64,000 nucleotides of DNA, from the NCBI RefSeq assembly GCF_001039275.2, contig NZ_CP030117.1, positions 2,232,001 to 2,296,000 of the forward strand, given 5' to 3'. Position 1 is the first letter of the stretch; each line of letters opens with the position of its first letter. Below are positions 16,603-25,624 of the stretch, in pieces. The notes under the pieces were generated by a model. It did no database searches, was not told where the DNA came from, and saw only the letters and a program-made list of their open reading frames with translations. Origin of the DNA: Brevibacillus brevis. Its GTDB lineage: Bacteria > Bacillota > Bacilli > Brevibacillales > Brevibacillaceae. A program made the position numbers and the translations under genes.

Positions 16603-16603
16603 C

Positions 16604-16647
16604 AAAAAAGACTTGTGCGCCACAACAGGCTGACACAAGTCTTTTTT
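16604..16647. terminator. Strong bidirectional terminator
   Basis: A 14-bp perfect stem: AAAAAAGACTTGTG (16604-16617) with CACAAGTCTTTTTT (16634-16647). Works in both directions between convergent genes. Confidence 0.9.
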
Positions 16648-16654
16648 GTACGAT

Positions 16655-17308
16655 TTATTTTGAAGCAGGAAGTTCTGCTTTGTTCGCTTCTTTCTCTTGA
16701 TCCTCTACTTTTTCAAATGCTTTGTCCAAAATTTGAACATTATGCTTTTGCTTAATTTCCTTGATCCACTTACTCATGTTGGAACGTTTGTTTTTATCTT
16801 TTACTTTCTCCGTTACCTTTGGACGTACTTGTTCCAGTGTGCCGTCAAGCTTTTCTTTGTTTTTCTCATAGTATTCCTTGATTTGCTCTTCCGTGATCGG
16901 GTAAGCTTTCTCGAACATCTTGTCTCTTAACATGATTAAACGTGATCTCTCACGCAATTCATCCTCGGTAATTTCTTCTTCAGTCAAATACTCCTGGAAT
17001 TTCTCTGGACCCATTTTTTCTTTGATGGGGTTAATTTTTGCGTCCAGTTCCTGATCACTTACTGTGATCCCCTGTGCAATCGCTTCTTGTTTATACACTT
17101 CCTTCGTGATGAGATCAGACATCACGCTTTTCCCATCTTCTTTTTTCATAGCCTCATATACTTGATCTTTGGTAATAGAGACAGTTCCCACTTTAGCCAG
17201 TTCTTCTGTAGAGGGAGAAGCAGTTTCTTTTCCAGGTGTACAGCCCGCTATAGCGAGACCGAGTACAAGTGCTGAGGCAGCGAGTATAGATACATTGAAT
17301 TTTTTCAT
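16655..17308 (-). CDS. SurA/PrsA-type lipoprotein without a parvulin domain
   Basis: Lipoprotein of 217 aa: basic start, hydrophobic segment and lipobox LAIAGC with Cys near residue 23. The mature part contains the SurA N-terminal-like chaperone region (ISKDQ-like VSITKDQVYEAMKKEDGKSVMSDLI...E.Y..EA...GITVSDQELD, then EELRERSRLIMLRDK, then ITEEQIKEYYEKNKEK) and passes directly to the C-terminal helix block. PrsA proteins are about 290 aa with a central parvulin isomerase domain; that domain is missing here. It is probably an extracytoplasmic foldase helper or chaperone. Start at 17308 gives the classical lipoprotein leader; an upstream extension to 17398 has none. Confidence 0.8.
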   Translation of the reverse strand: MKKFNVSILAASALVLGLAIAGCTPGKETASPSTEELAKVGTVSITKDQVYEAMKKEDGKSVMSDLITKEVYKQEAIAQGITVSDQELDAKINPIKEKMGPEKFQEYLTEEEITEDELRERSRLIMLRDKMFEKAYPITEEQIKEYYEKNKEKLDGTLEQVRPKVTEKVKDKNKRSNMSKWIKEIKQKHNVQILDKAFEKVEDQEKEANKAELPASK

Positions 17309-17416
17309 GAAAAATACCTCACTTTCTTGATAGTAATACGACTGTGCATAGAGCAGCGTTACGGGGACCGGAAAATAAAAACCGCACACATAAAGCAATG
17401 TGCGGTCGTAAATCGA

Positions 17417-18103
17417 TTAGCTGGCTTGTGTAGAGGCTTTTTTCCACTCTTCCAAGCGTTTTTCCAGTACGGTGTGATTCAGATGCAAAAGACTGGCTGA
17501 TTTGTCCATCAACTGCTTGAGATGGGAAAGGGCCCGCTCGTAATTTCCTTTGGCAGCTTCAATCTCTGCCAAGCAGAAGAGCTTCCAGTCTTTTGCCGAT
17601 CGTTTGCTTGCAATTAGCTGGTAAGCTTCTATTGCACTCTCGACTTCACCCAGGCGGGCGTGTGAGCAGGCAATAAGAGCTAAGGAATCAGTCATTCCCT
17701 GATCGCGCTGGTAAATACGAAACGCCACTTCCAATGATTCGTTGTATCGTTCGGATGAATAGTAAACGATCGCCAAGTTGTAAAACAAGTAGTGAATCAT
17801 CGCTTGATTGAATAACGTGGGTCGTTCTTTGCAGACGTTGATTCCTTGAACGATATATTTTTCGGCCATTTCATAATTGCCAAGCATGATCTCATGGGTT
17901 GATTTATCCAGCATAGCGACAGCACGGGAACGGTTCTTCCGATAGGAAGCCTCCAGCCAGCGCAATCGAATATTCAAACGGCGTTTGAAAAGATTGGCCA
18001 TGTACTGAAAGCGGAAGGGCCAGTGCAGGCGAATAAACATAACCAACAGCACAGCCGCAATCCCTGCCAGCGTTGATGTCAAATTAAAACTCAAATACTC
18101 CAC
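17417..18103 (-). CDS. Membrane-anchored TPR protein
   Basis: Protein of 228 aa with one N-terminal membrane helix (about residues 10-28, TLAGIAAVLLVMFIRLHWPF) and several tetratricopeptide-like helical pairs from about 60 to 200 (for example EIMLGNYEMAEKYIVQGI, YNLAIVYYSSERYNESLEVA, ARLGEVESAIEAYQLI and AKGNYERALSHLKQLM). Such proteins act as scaffolds at the inner face of the membrane. GTG 18103 with AGAGAGGGTGTCACTAC upstream. Its partner is not evident; the lipoprotein gene lies 108 bases downstream on the same strand and may be co-transcribed. Confidence 0.75.
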   Translation of the reverse strand: MEYLSFNLTSTLAGIAAVLLVMFIRLHWPFRFQYMANLFKRRLNIRLRWLEASYRKNRSRAVAMLDKSTHEIMLGNYEMAEKYIVQGINVCKERPTLFNQAMIHYLFYNLAIVYYSSERYNESLEVAFRIYQRDQGMTDSLALIACSHARLGEVESAIEAYQLIASKRSAKDWKLFCLAEIEAAKGNYERALSHLKQLMDKSASLLHLNHTVLEKRLEEWKKASTQAS

Positions 18104-18183
18104 GTAGTGACACCCTCTCTATTTACGCTGCATCTATTACCCCATCTTAGCACAGAACCTGTCCCCATGACAGAGCATTACCG

Positions 18184-20145
18184 CTATTTCGTCAATGGCA
18201 AGATATTCTCTTTTTTGGGGGCAGAGAGCTGCTGCGTTTTGACGTAATCATCGGAAACGGTATAGAGCGTGTTGCCAATCGTGAGTATCCGTTTAATGTT
18301 GCTGGTGCTGTCGTACCAGCCTTCGCCTGCTTTGGCGACATCTTCCTTGGTCAGATGGGTGATCTGATCGGTCAGTTGAAAACCTTTTTGCAAATCGAGC
18401 TGATAAACATAGGCACCCTGGAAAGTAAAGTGGCCGTACTCGCGCATATCGTTTTTGGCTTTTTGTTCAGCCGTTCGTTCATGGACGGATACAGGGAAGG
18501 CTAGCAGATTTTTTTCTTTGGAGAACAGCAGAGCCTTGTGATTATGCAACAGCTCGGAGTCTGTTCCTCTGTCCCCGATAACAGTCTTGAACTTTTCCTT
18601 CGGTTTCGTTACATCACTGACGTCAAAGAGAGCGATTTTCATCCCTTGGTAGTACGCCCAGTCTTTATCTGATTCTGCTTCTTTACCAAAACCGATGATA
18701 TGGTTTTCATCATACGGGTGTAAATAGTCGCTGTAACCTGGAATTTTGAGGGCACCCAGTACGCTTGGCGCAGAAGGCTTCTTCAGATCGAGAACGAACA
18801 GCGGGTCGACTTTTTTGAAGGTGACCATGTAGGCACGATCACCCATGAAACGGACAGAGTAAATGCGTTCTCCTGGAGCGATGCCTTCTAGCTTGCCGAA
18901 TACCTCGAGTTTGTTGTCCAGTACATACAAGTTGTTTTTCGACGTATGCTCATCGTCTCGCCACATGTTTCCGCTCGTGGTGGCAATGCGGAAATAACCG
19001 TCGTTTTCATCCATGGAAAACTGGTTCAGAATGAGACCAGGCACCGACCCTTTCCCCGTGTAGTGAATGTCTCCCTTGTTCATAGCAAAACGATAAATGG
19101 TTGTATCTAACTCAACGGGAGGGGCAATCAGAGGAGTTGTCACTCCTTTTTGTTTAACGGCTACTGGCTGGGCATTGTTCTGGGTGACGGCTACATACAG
19201 ATTTTTGGTGGATGCATAGATGTTCTCGCCAGCACCAAGATACGTATGCAGTGACATCTTTTGTTTCGAATCTTCCAGATTCACACCAGCAACGATCAAA
19301 TACTCTGGACGAAAGTGATCCGGGAAGTAACGAATCTCGTTGTAGGGAATGGTTTGGTATTGGTTATGATGGGCGCTGTCTTTATACGCTGGGCCTGGCA
19401 CTTCTGCTTTCTCTTGCATAATTCGATACGTGTCCATGTAATGGTTGGCTGTCACGTACAAGCTCCCACCGATTTTGCGGGACGACATGTACTGACCTTC
19501 CAGCTCCAGTTGACGAATGAGCCGAGGCTGTTTTTTGTCCGTAATGTCGTAGATCATGGTTTTCACGGACTGCATGCCTTGGTAACGGGGAATGCCTCTT
19601 TTGGAAGCAGGACCAGGAGGATAGGAGATGGTCTCATCCGCTTGACCGATTACGATGAGTCTATGATCGTCTACGTACATTTCTTGCGGTACGAATTTTC
19701 CATTGTCGTAGCTGATACGGCTTGCGACCTTCATCTCGGTGGCAGGATTCGCTTTGATGATGCGCACTTCATTTTGCGTGGATTGATAAAGATAAGTTCC
19801 GTCTGATTTGACGATATCTGCTTCATCGACGCCCTGCACTTGGGTATTCGTTGTGGAAAAATCACCGCGCACAGCGCCGCCGGAAGTGTCCGCTGCTTTG
19901 TTGGCCGTGCTAGGTGCGGCTGCTGGTAAAGCGTTACTGGTTTCCATGGTGCCGTAATGGTAGCTGTCCACGTTTGATGATTGGATGAGCTTTTTCAGCT
20001 CCGCATAGGAACCGACTACTGGCAACTCTTCTGTAGATGCTGCGGCTTGAACGGTTGGTGCCACTACTGTACCCGTCGTGAACAGGAAGGGTATAGCGGT
20101 CACCACCAGCACGGAGGCGAGAAGCCCGGCAAAAGTTCGTTTCAT
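18184..20145 (-). CDS. Secreted beta-propeller-domain protein
   Basis: Protein of 653 aa with a Sec signal peptide (residues about 1-34, ending VQAAA) and the large Beta_propel (pfam09826-type) domain: TNTQVQGVDEADIVKSDGTYLY near residue 95 is the family hallmark, then repeats such as LIVIGQA, GSLYVTANHY, and YSVRFMGDRAYMVTFKKVDPLFVLDL. It is predicted to be extracellular or wall-associated with a distant WD40-like propeller. The function of this family is unknown. ATG 20145 follows GAGGGGGATTAAA. Divergent from the fumarase gene, sharing a 182-base intergenic region. Confidence 0.88.
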   Translation of the reverse strand: MKRTFAGLLASVLVVTAIPFLFTTGTVVAPTVQAAASTEELPVVGSYAELKKLIQSSNVDSYHYGTMETSNALPAAAPSTANKAADTSGGAVRGDFSTTNTQVQGVDEADIVKSDGTYLYQSTQNEVRIIKANPATEMKVASRISYDNGKFVPQEMYVDDHRLIVIGQADETISYPPGPASKRGIPRYQGMQSVKTMIYDITDKKQPRLIRQLELEGQYMSSRKIGGSLYVTANHYMDTYRIMQEKAEVPGPAYKDSAHHNQYQTIPYNEIRYFPDHFRPEYLIVAGVNLEDSKQKMSLHTYLGAGENIYASTKNLYVAVTQNNAQPVAVKQKGVTTPLIAPPVELDTTIYRFAMNKGDIHYTGKGSVPGLILNQFSMDENDGYFRIATTSGNMWRDDEHTSKNNLYVLDNKLEVFGKLEGIAPGERIYSVRFMGDRAYMVTFKKVDPLFVLDLKKPSAPSVLGALKIPGYSDYLHPYDENHIIGFGKEAESDKDWAYYQGMKIALFDVSDVTKPKEKFKTVIGDRGTDSELLHNHKALLFSKEKNLLAFPVSVHERTAEQKAKNDMREYGHFTFQGAYVYQLDLQKGFQLTDQITHLTKEDVAKAGEGWYDSTSNIKRILTIGNTLYTVSDDYVKTQQLSAPKKENILPLTK

Positions 20146-20245
20146 TTTAATCCCCCTCGTATCTGCTTCTTACCAAAATTTTCTGTCGGTAATAAGACGA
20201 TGCGTGTTTACGGAATGTTTCACACACTCTTTGGGCATCAATCTA

Positions 20246-20274
20246 CGGACAGGTGGGGGAGCGTGTGCTATAAT
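20246..20274 (+). promoter_or_regulatory. Sigma-A promoter of fumarase gene
   Basis: CGGACA (20246-20251), 17-base spacer, TATAAT (20269-20274). The -10 element is perfect, the -35 has four of six bases. Confidence 0.6.
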
Positions 20275-20327
20275 AATAGGCGGTTTATGCTACCATTTAC
20301 ACCACTACGTCAAAAGGGGCGTCATAG

Positions 20328-21863
20328 ATGGAAAACTTGAAGCAAAGCATTCTGGAACTCATCACGGATACTTCTACGAATCTACCACCAGACGTGCGTC
20401 GTGCCGTCAATGCAGCTAAAGTGAAAGAGGATCTTGGCACACGTGCAGCGCTGTCGTTGTCTACGATTGCGCAAAACGTTGTCATGGCAGAAGAAAATGT
20501 TTCTCCGATCTGTCAAGATACGGGGATGCCTACATTCGAAGTGAAAACTCCGGTTGGAGTCAACCAGCTGATCATTAAACAAGCAATCAAAGAAATGATT
20601 GCAGAAGCAACCAAAACAGGTAAGCTGCGTTCCAACTCCGTAGACTCCTTGACGGGTGCAAACACAGGAGACAACCTCGGACCAGGTACTCCTGTCATTC
20701 ACTTCGAGCAATGGGAAGAGGATGAAATCGAGATCAAGCTAATTCTCAAAGGCGGCGGCTGTGAGAACAAGAACATCCAATACTCCCTGCCCTGTGAGCT
20801 CGAAGGCCTGGGCAAAGTGGGCCGCAACCTGGATGGCATTCGCAAGTGCATTTTGCACGCCGTCTACCAAGCACAAGGACAAGGCTGTAGTGCCGGCTTC
20901 ATCGGCGTAGGAATCGGTGGCGATCGCACCTCCGGTTATGCACTGGCGAAGCATCAATTGTTCCGCAAAGTAGACGATGTCAATCCAATTGCTGATTTGG
21001 CTGCATTGGAAGACTACATCATGGAAACAGCAAACCAACTCGGAATCGGAACCATGGGCTTTGGTGGTAACTCGACTCTTTTGGGCTGTAAAATCGGCGT
21101 GGAAAATCGCCTGCCAGCAAGCTTTTTCGTATCCGTTGCGTACAACTGCTGGGCATTCCGCCGTCAAGGTGTTCGCCTGAATCCGGAGACTGGCGAAATC
21201 CTCCGTTACCTCTATAAAGACGAAGAAGTAGCGATGGACTTGTCCCCGGTAGCAGCTACGGACGATGCGGGCGAAAAGCGCAGAGAGGTTGTTCTCGAAG
21301 CGCCAATCTCTGAAGAACAAATCCGCAGCCTGCGAGTGGGCGATGTGGTTATTATCAACGGTGAAATGCACACAGGACGCGACGCCCTGCACAGCTACCT
21401 GATGGATCATGACTGTCCAGTGGACCTGAACGGTGGCATCATCTACCATTGCGGTCCAGTCATGCTGAAGGACGAAGCAGGCGACTGGCATGTAAAAGCG
21501 GCTGGTCCGACTACCTCCATTCGCGAGGAGCCGTACCAAGGCGAAATCATCAAGAAATTCGGAATCCGTGCCGTTATCGGAAAAGGCGGAATGGGTGCGA
21601 AAACCCTGAAAGCATTGAACGAGCATGGCGCTGTTTACTTAAATGCAATTGGTGGAGCGGCCCAGTATTATGCAGAATGCTTGGAAAAAGTAGAAGGTGT
21701 CGACTTCATGGAATTCGGTATTCCAGAAGCGATGTGGCACCTGCGCGTAAAAGGCTTCGCAGCAATCGTCACCATGGATTCTCATGGCAACAGCTTGCAT
21801 GCGGATGTGGAAAAGTCATCTGCAGAGAAATTGGCTCAGTTTGCAGCACCTGTATTTAAATAA
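20328..21863 (+). CDS. Class I (Fe-S) fumarate hydratase, single chain
   Basis: Protein of 511 aa combining the alpha domain (about 1-290) and beta domain (about 310-511) of iron-sulfur fumarases. Cluster cysteines appear in PICQDTGMP, GCSAGFIGVGIGGD and NSTLLGCKIG. The beta domain has GEMHTGRDALHSYL and GGIIYHCGPVM. It interconverts fumarate and (S)-malate in the TCA cycle; tartrate dehydratases share the fold, so a related dicarboxylate substrate is possible. ATG 20328 lies in AAAAGGGGCGTCATAG context. Many Bacilli use class II FumC, so this oxygen-sensitive form is worth noting. Confidence 0.92.
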   Translation: MENLKQSILELITDTSTNLPPDVRRAVNAAKVKEDLGTRAALSLSTIAQNVVMAEENVSPICQDTGMPTFEVKTPVGVNQLIIKQAIKEMIAEATKTGKLRSNSVDSLTGANTGDNLGPGTPVIHFEQWEEDEIEIKLILKGGGCENKNIQYSLPCELEGLGKVGRNLDGIRKCILHAVYQAQGQGCSAGFIGVGIGGDRTSGYALAKHQLFRKVDDVNPIADLAALEDYIMETANQLGIGTMGFGGNSTLLGCKIGVENRLPASFFVSVAYNCWAFRRQGVRLNPETGEILRYLYKDEEVAMDLSPVAATDDAGEKRREVVLEAPISEEQIRSLRVGDVVIINGEMHTGRDALHSYLMDHDCPVDLNGGIIYHCGPVMLKDEAGDWHVKAAGPTTSIREEPYQGEIIKKFGIRAVIGKGGMGAKTLKALNEHGAVYLNAIGGAAQYYAECLEKVEGVDFMEFGIPEAMWHLRVKGFAAIVTMDSHGNSLHADVEKSSAEKLAQFAAPVFK

Positions 21864-21876
21864 GGAATGTAATACG

Positions 21877-21920
21877 AAAGCCTCTGGCGCACTTCACGTG
21901 CTGCCGGAGGCTTTTTTTTT
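21877..21920 (+). terminator. Intrinsic terminator
   Basis: A 12-pair stem (21877-21888 with 21903-21914) ending in a run of nine T; closes the fumarase gene. Confidence 0.88.
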
Positions 21921-22029
21921 CAAACTAGGCGGGAGAGGAGAAGGAAATAGTTGGATAGATGATGAACTTTCGAGGAACTAACCACGATTGCGGACAGATG
22001 GATTTTCATTTTTGACAGGGGGGACAGGA

Positions 22030-23250
22030 ATGAAATGGTTGATTGCTGATCGCGTCATTATCGGAGATGGAGAGCATGTAATCGAACAAGGCGCTGTCGG
22101 GATTGATGAGCGAGGAAAGATTGTAACAGTAGGGAAAGAATCGGAGCTTACAGATTCGATTTCGGAAGGAGAGGTAAAGCGGTACAGCGGATGCTCCATT
22201 TTGCCAGGTTTGATCGATTTACATGTTCACATCGGGTATTGGTGGAGCAAACCAGACTCGGCTGAGTATCGCAACAACGATGGACTCGTGGCTTTACTTG
22301 CGACAGCGAACTTGAAAGAGGCACTTTCTTTGGGGGTCACGACGATCCGTGATGTTGCAGCACCGGATGGATTGTGCAGTACACTGAAGCTGGCAGCCAA
22401 GAACAAGTTCATTGTTTCCCCTCGTCTTTTTCAGGTAAACCAGGGGATTATTATGACCGGGGGGCACGGCTGGCAATTAGAGGGTGCCCTGCGAGAAGCA
22501 AATGGTCCGTGGGAAGTACGCACAGCCGTGCGTGAACAAGTGAGGGCAGGGGCAGACTGGATCAAGCTCATGACGAGCCATCGGACACCAACGCCGGAGT
22601 TTACACAAGAGGAGCTGGATGCGGCGGTTGATGAATCGCATCGCTTGGGACGGAAATGCTGTGTGCATGCCTCGCTCCAACCCGCGATACAGATGGCGAT
22701 TGATGCGGGATTTGATACGATCGAGCACGCGACGTTTATGACCGTTGAACAGGCAGAGCAGATGAAAGAAAAAGGATTGGTATGGGTACCGACCATGGTC
22801 ACCTTCTTCCAGATTGCTGATTATTACAAGCATATTTGGAATGAACAGCAACAGGCGAATCAAGGCATATTGAGCGAAGGGCTTATGGAGCAGGGAGCCT
22901 TTTTCATCGAATCGGAAAAGGCGTACCGGGAGAACTTTGCACGATTGATAAATACAGGTGTAAAGATCGCTACGGGTACGGATATCGTATTGGAAGGCTA
23001 TCCGATTACGCCTGTGGCAGAGGAGATCAAGCTGATGGTGGAGCTGGGGATGGAGCCAATTCGGGCGATCCAGGCTGCTACTCAAAACGCTGCTGAGGTG
23101 CTGGACCAAGGGAGTAAGATCGGTACGCTAGCGCCGGGTTATTTTGCAGATCTGCTTGTGGTAAAAGGGGACCCTTTACAAGAGATAGAGGCATTGAAGC
23201 AAGTAGAGGAAGTGTTTCTTGAGGGTGTGACTGTCTATTCAAAGTGCTGA
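22030..23250 (+). CDS. Amidohydrolase-family protein (imidazolonepropionase-like)
   Basis: Metal-dependent hydrolase of 406 aa in the amidohydrolase superfamily. Visible ligands: LIDLHVHIG near residues 63-71 (HxH), a Lys in DWIKLMTSH that can be carboxylated, a His in CCVHAS, a His in IEHATFM and the Asp in ATGTDIVLEG. This fits the imidazolonepropionase-like/Xaa-Pro dipeptidase (Sgx9260) branch. Despite the presence of hutH in the window, this is not typical HutI and is 17 kb away. ATG 22030 follows GGGGGGACAGGA. Transcribed alone. Confidence 0.88.
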   Translation: MKWLIADRVIIGDGEHVIEQGAVGIDERGKIVTVGKESELTDSISEGEVKRYSGCSILPGLIDLHVHIGYWWSKPDSAEYRNNDGLVALLATANLKEALSLGVTTIRDVAAPDGLCSTLKLAAKNKFIVSPRLFQVNQGIIMTGGHGWQLEGALREANGPWEVRTAVREQVRAGADWIKLMTSHRTPTPEFTQEELDAAVDESHRLGRKCCVHASLQPAIQMAIDAGFDTIEHATFMTVEQAEQMKEKGLVWVPTMVTFFQIADYYKHIWNEQQQANQGILSEGLMEQGAFFIESEKAYRENFARLINTGVKIATGTDIVLEGYPITPVAEEIKLMVELGMEPIRAIQAATQNAAEVLDQGSKIGTLAPGYFADLLVVKGDPLQEIEALKQVEEVFLEGVTVYSKC

Positions 23251-23400
23251 TGGGGCTGAGCCTTGCTCTTTCAGGTTTGTAACGGCGTTTGTACTGGGTG
23301 TTTGACTATTCTTTGCCAAAATGGGTATTGGTTTATTGCGCGTGTACCAGGGCGGGCATAGGTTAATAACGAATGATCACAGAAAAAAGGAGTGAGATTC

Positions 23401-23742
23401 GTGAACTATGTAGTCCGTTCGGGAGATACGCTGAACAGCATTGCGGCTCGTTTTGGTGTATCCGTTCAGGAATTGATCCGCGTGAATAATATTGCCTATC
23501 CCTATTACATTTACGTTGGTCAAAATTTGTACATCCCGATTACTCCGACACCAGCTCCTGGTGGAGATGTCGAGCGTCGCTTGAATCGACTGGAGAATCG
23601 AGTAGATGCGCTTCGCGAAGACTATCGCAGGCTGGATAATCGGGTAGATCGGTTGGAGAACCGTGTCACTCGTCTGGAGCGGGCCATTACGCCGACACAA
23701 CCTCCACGCCCACGGCCAACTGGCACGCCTCGTCCACGCTAA
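23401..23742 (+). CDS. LysM protein with coiled coil
   Basis: Small protein of 113 aa. Residues 2-46 are one LysM domain (YVVRSGDTLNSIAARFGVSV...VGQNLYIP) that binds peptidoglycan or chitin-like glycans. Residues about 55-95 form heptads (RLNRLENRVDALREDYRRLDNRVDRLENRV), a predicted coiled coil, and the end is Pro/Thr/Arg-rich. No signal peptide, so it may act in the mother cell on the forespore, as known for spore LysM proteins (SafA, YkzQ-like); this is inference. GTG 23401 is eight bases after AGGAG; GTG 23392 overlaps that site. Confidence 0.82.
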   Translation: MNYVVRSGDTLNSIAARFGVSVQELIRVNNIAYPYYIYVGQNLYIPITPTPAPGGDVERRLNRLENRVDALREDYRRLDNRVDRLENRVTRLERAITPTQPPRPRPTGTPRPR

Positions 23743-23841
23743 GCTGCTGGATAGAGGGCCGAATAATTTTCCACACTTCGCCATTTCCTCTTCGCCTGAT
23801 CCTGCATAAAGTGATACGAGAGGATTAAGAGGAGGTGCGCC

Positions 23842-24030
23842 ATGCTAGGGTTAAATGGAAAAAACGTCCGACACCATTTCATGGGCGTCTATGGAAAAGT
23901 GGTACAGATTCGGGAACTGGTGGATGTGATTGACCAAGTTTTTGACTCTGTAAACAAAGTGGGCGACATAGGAAAGGCGATGCTTGGACCTCGTAAGGCA
24001 AGTGCCAAAAAGCTCGATAAGTTGAGATGA
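23842..24030 (+). CDS. Small hypothetical protein (62 aa)
   Basis: Not recognised. A strong AAGAGGAGGTGCGCC precedes ATG 23842. The sequence MLGLNGKNVRHHFMGVYGKV continues into an amphipathic helix (VVQIRELVDVIDQVFDSVNKVGD) and a basic tail (RKASAKKLDKLR). A terminator follows within 15 bases, which supports it as a real transcription unit. Confidence 0.55.
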   Translation: MLGLNGKNVRHHFMGVYGKVVQIRELVDVIDQVFDSVNKVGDIGKAMLGPRKASAKKLDKLR

Positions 24031-24043
24031 ATGGCAAAACAAA

Positions 24044-24072
24044 AAAACCGCGTCCGTAAAGGAGGCGGTTTT
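24044..24072 (+). terminator. Intrinsic terminator
   Basis: Stem AAAACCGCGTCC (24044-24055) with GGAGGCGGTTTT (24061-24072), one mismatch, in T-rich context. Confidence 0.75.
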
Positions 24073-24212
24073 TATTTATAGTTTATTCATGGTTCTTAGG
24101 GGCAGACTCTATCATCAGAATAACTCATCAGAAAGAAAAAGTCTACTCTTTTTCCGGAAATTCCCTTATATTTTTGGAGCTGTTATCAACTGACTTCAAA
24201 AAGGGGAGTGCG

Positions 24213-25622
24213 ATGGAGATGGAAAAGGAAAAGCGCCGCGTGGGGTTAATTACGGGTGGAGTGCTGATGGGGTTAGTCTTGTCAGCGTTGGATCAGACGA
24301 TTGTCTCAACAGCCATGCCGACAATCACGAAAGAACTGGGAGGTCTATCTCTTTATAGCTGGGTGTTCGCTATTTATATGCTCACATCGACCACGAGCAT
24401 GCCCATTTATGGGAAAATGGCGGACTTGTTTGGACCGAGAAAAATGTATTTGATCGGGTTGTTTCTGTTTCTCTTAGGATCTCTCCTGTGCGGCATGGCG
24501 AATTCCATGACGAGTCTGATTACAGCGAGAGGAGTTCAAGGTTTGGGCGCTGGGGCATTAATGCCGGTTGCATTCATCATTGTAGGTGAACTGTATCCAC
24601 CCGAAAAGAGAGGCAAACTTCAAGGCCTTTTCGGAGCTGTCTTTGCCATGACGAGTATACTCGGTCCCTCGTTGGGAGGAATTCTTGTGGAGCTTTTGCC
24701 ATGGGGATGGATTTTCTTTATCAACCTTCCCATCGGTATCGCTGCCTTTTTGATCATTGCTCTAGCCTTTCGTGATCTGCGGCACTACGAAAAGAAGCCA
24801 GTGATTGATTGGTATGGGGCGATTAGTTTGAGTGCAGCCATCATTCTCATCCTACTGTCCCTTGTCATGGAGGAGACGGAATACAAGATTGGGTTAGGGG
24901 GAGCGGGTATTCTACTTATCGGCTTGTTCATCTGGATTGAAACCAAAGCAAAGGAGCCCCTGCTTCCGCTGTCCCTATTTCGCATTCCGGCCATTGGATA
25001 TGGCAATCTCGTAGGATTCTTTGTGAGTGCTGCTTTGTTCGGTGCAATCGCATATATCCCTCTGTTCGTCCAAGGAGTATATGGTGCGAGCCCCTCAGAA
25101 GCTGGATTCCTTTTAGTGCCACTCATGCTGTCCGCAGCGATTTCTTCGACGGTTGGGGGAAGATGGATGGCAAAAGCTTCATTTCGGGCGATTCTGATTC
25201 CCAGCTTACTCATCATGGCGACAGGCTTTTTCCTTCTAAGCACGATTGATGTAGAGACAACCAACACACAGCTCGCAAGCTACATGATTGTCACAGGTCT
25301 AGGCATGGGGGCAATCTATCCAGCACTCGGTACAGCAGCACACTGCGCCGTTAAACCGCAAGATCGGGGCGTTGCCATGTCGACATCGCAATTATTTCGT
25401 TCCCTTGGGGGGACGATTGGAATTAGTGTGTTTGGGACCATCGTAGAATGGCAGATGCGGGTAGGAATGGTGTTTAGTGACGCTTTGCACGGCGTCTTTA
25501 TTACTGGATTGATTCTAATTGGAATCAGCCTGATGGCCAGTGTCCTACTCGGCAATATTCGATTGCTCGACAAAGACCCCCGCTATTCGCATCCATCGAA
25601 TAACGGGGGTCCCAAACAATAG
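24213..25622 (+). CDS. MFS drug exporter, DHA2 (EmrB/QacA) family
   Basis: Membrane protein of 469 aa with about 14 helices, as usual for DHA2 proton-driven multidrug exporters. Motif D1 SALDQTIVSTAMPTITKELGG is at residues about 25-45, motif A GKMADLFGPRKM follows, and motif C-like glycines occur in LGPSLGGILVE. ATG 24213 is chosen for AAGGGGAG at 24201-24208; the more upstream TTG has none. No regulator gene is adjacent. The last 15 codons contain a 15-bp inverted repeat described separately. Confidence 0.9.
   Translation: MEMEKEKRRVGLITGGVLMGLVLSALDQTIVSTAMPTITKELGGLSLYSWVFAIYMLTSTTSMPIYGKMADLFGPRKMYLIGLFLFLLGSLLCGMANSMTSLITARGVQGLGAGALMPVAFIIVGELYPPEKRGKLQGLFGAVFAMTSILGPSLGGILVELLPWGWIFFINLPIGIAAFLIIALAFRDLRHYEKKPVIDWYGAISLSAAIILILLSLVMEETEYKIGLGGAGILLIGLFIWIETKAKEPLLPLSLFRIPAIGYGNLVGFFVSAALFGAIAYIPLFVQGVYGASPSEAGFLLVPLMLSAAISSTVGGRWMAKASFRAILIPSLLIMATGFFLLSTIDVETTNTQLASYMIVTGLGMGAIYPALGTAAHCAVKPQDRGVAMSTSQLFRSLGGTIGISVFGTIVEWQMRVGMVFSDALHGVFITGLILIGISLMASVLLGNIRLLDKDPRYSHPSNNGGPKQ
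25575..25611. terminator. Hairpin within the end of the MFS gene
   Basis: Arms GACCCCCGCTATTCG (25575-25589) and CGAATAACGGGGGTC (25597-25611) pair with one mismatch, loop of 7. It overlaps the last codons of the exporter and stands between convergent genes. It lacks a clear U-tract on either strand. Confidence 0.5.
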
Positions 25623-25624
25623 GA

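Noticed and set aside
20739-21626. Minus-strand frame of 295 codons within the fumarase gene
   Set aside because: Antisense shadow of a conserved enzyme, with no start signal.
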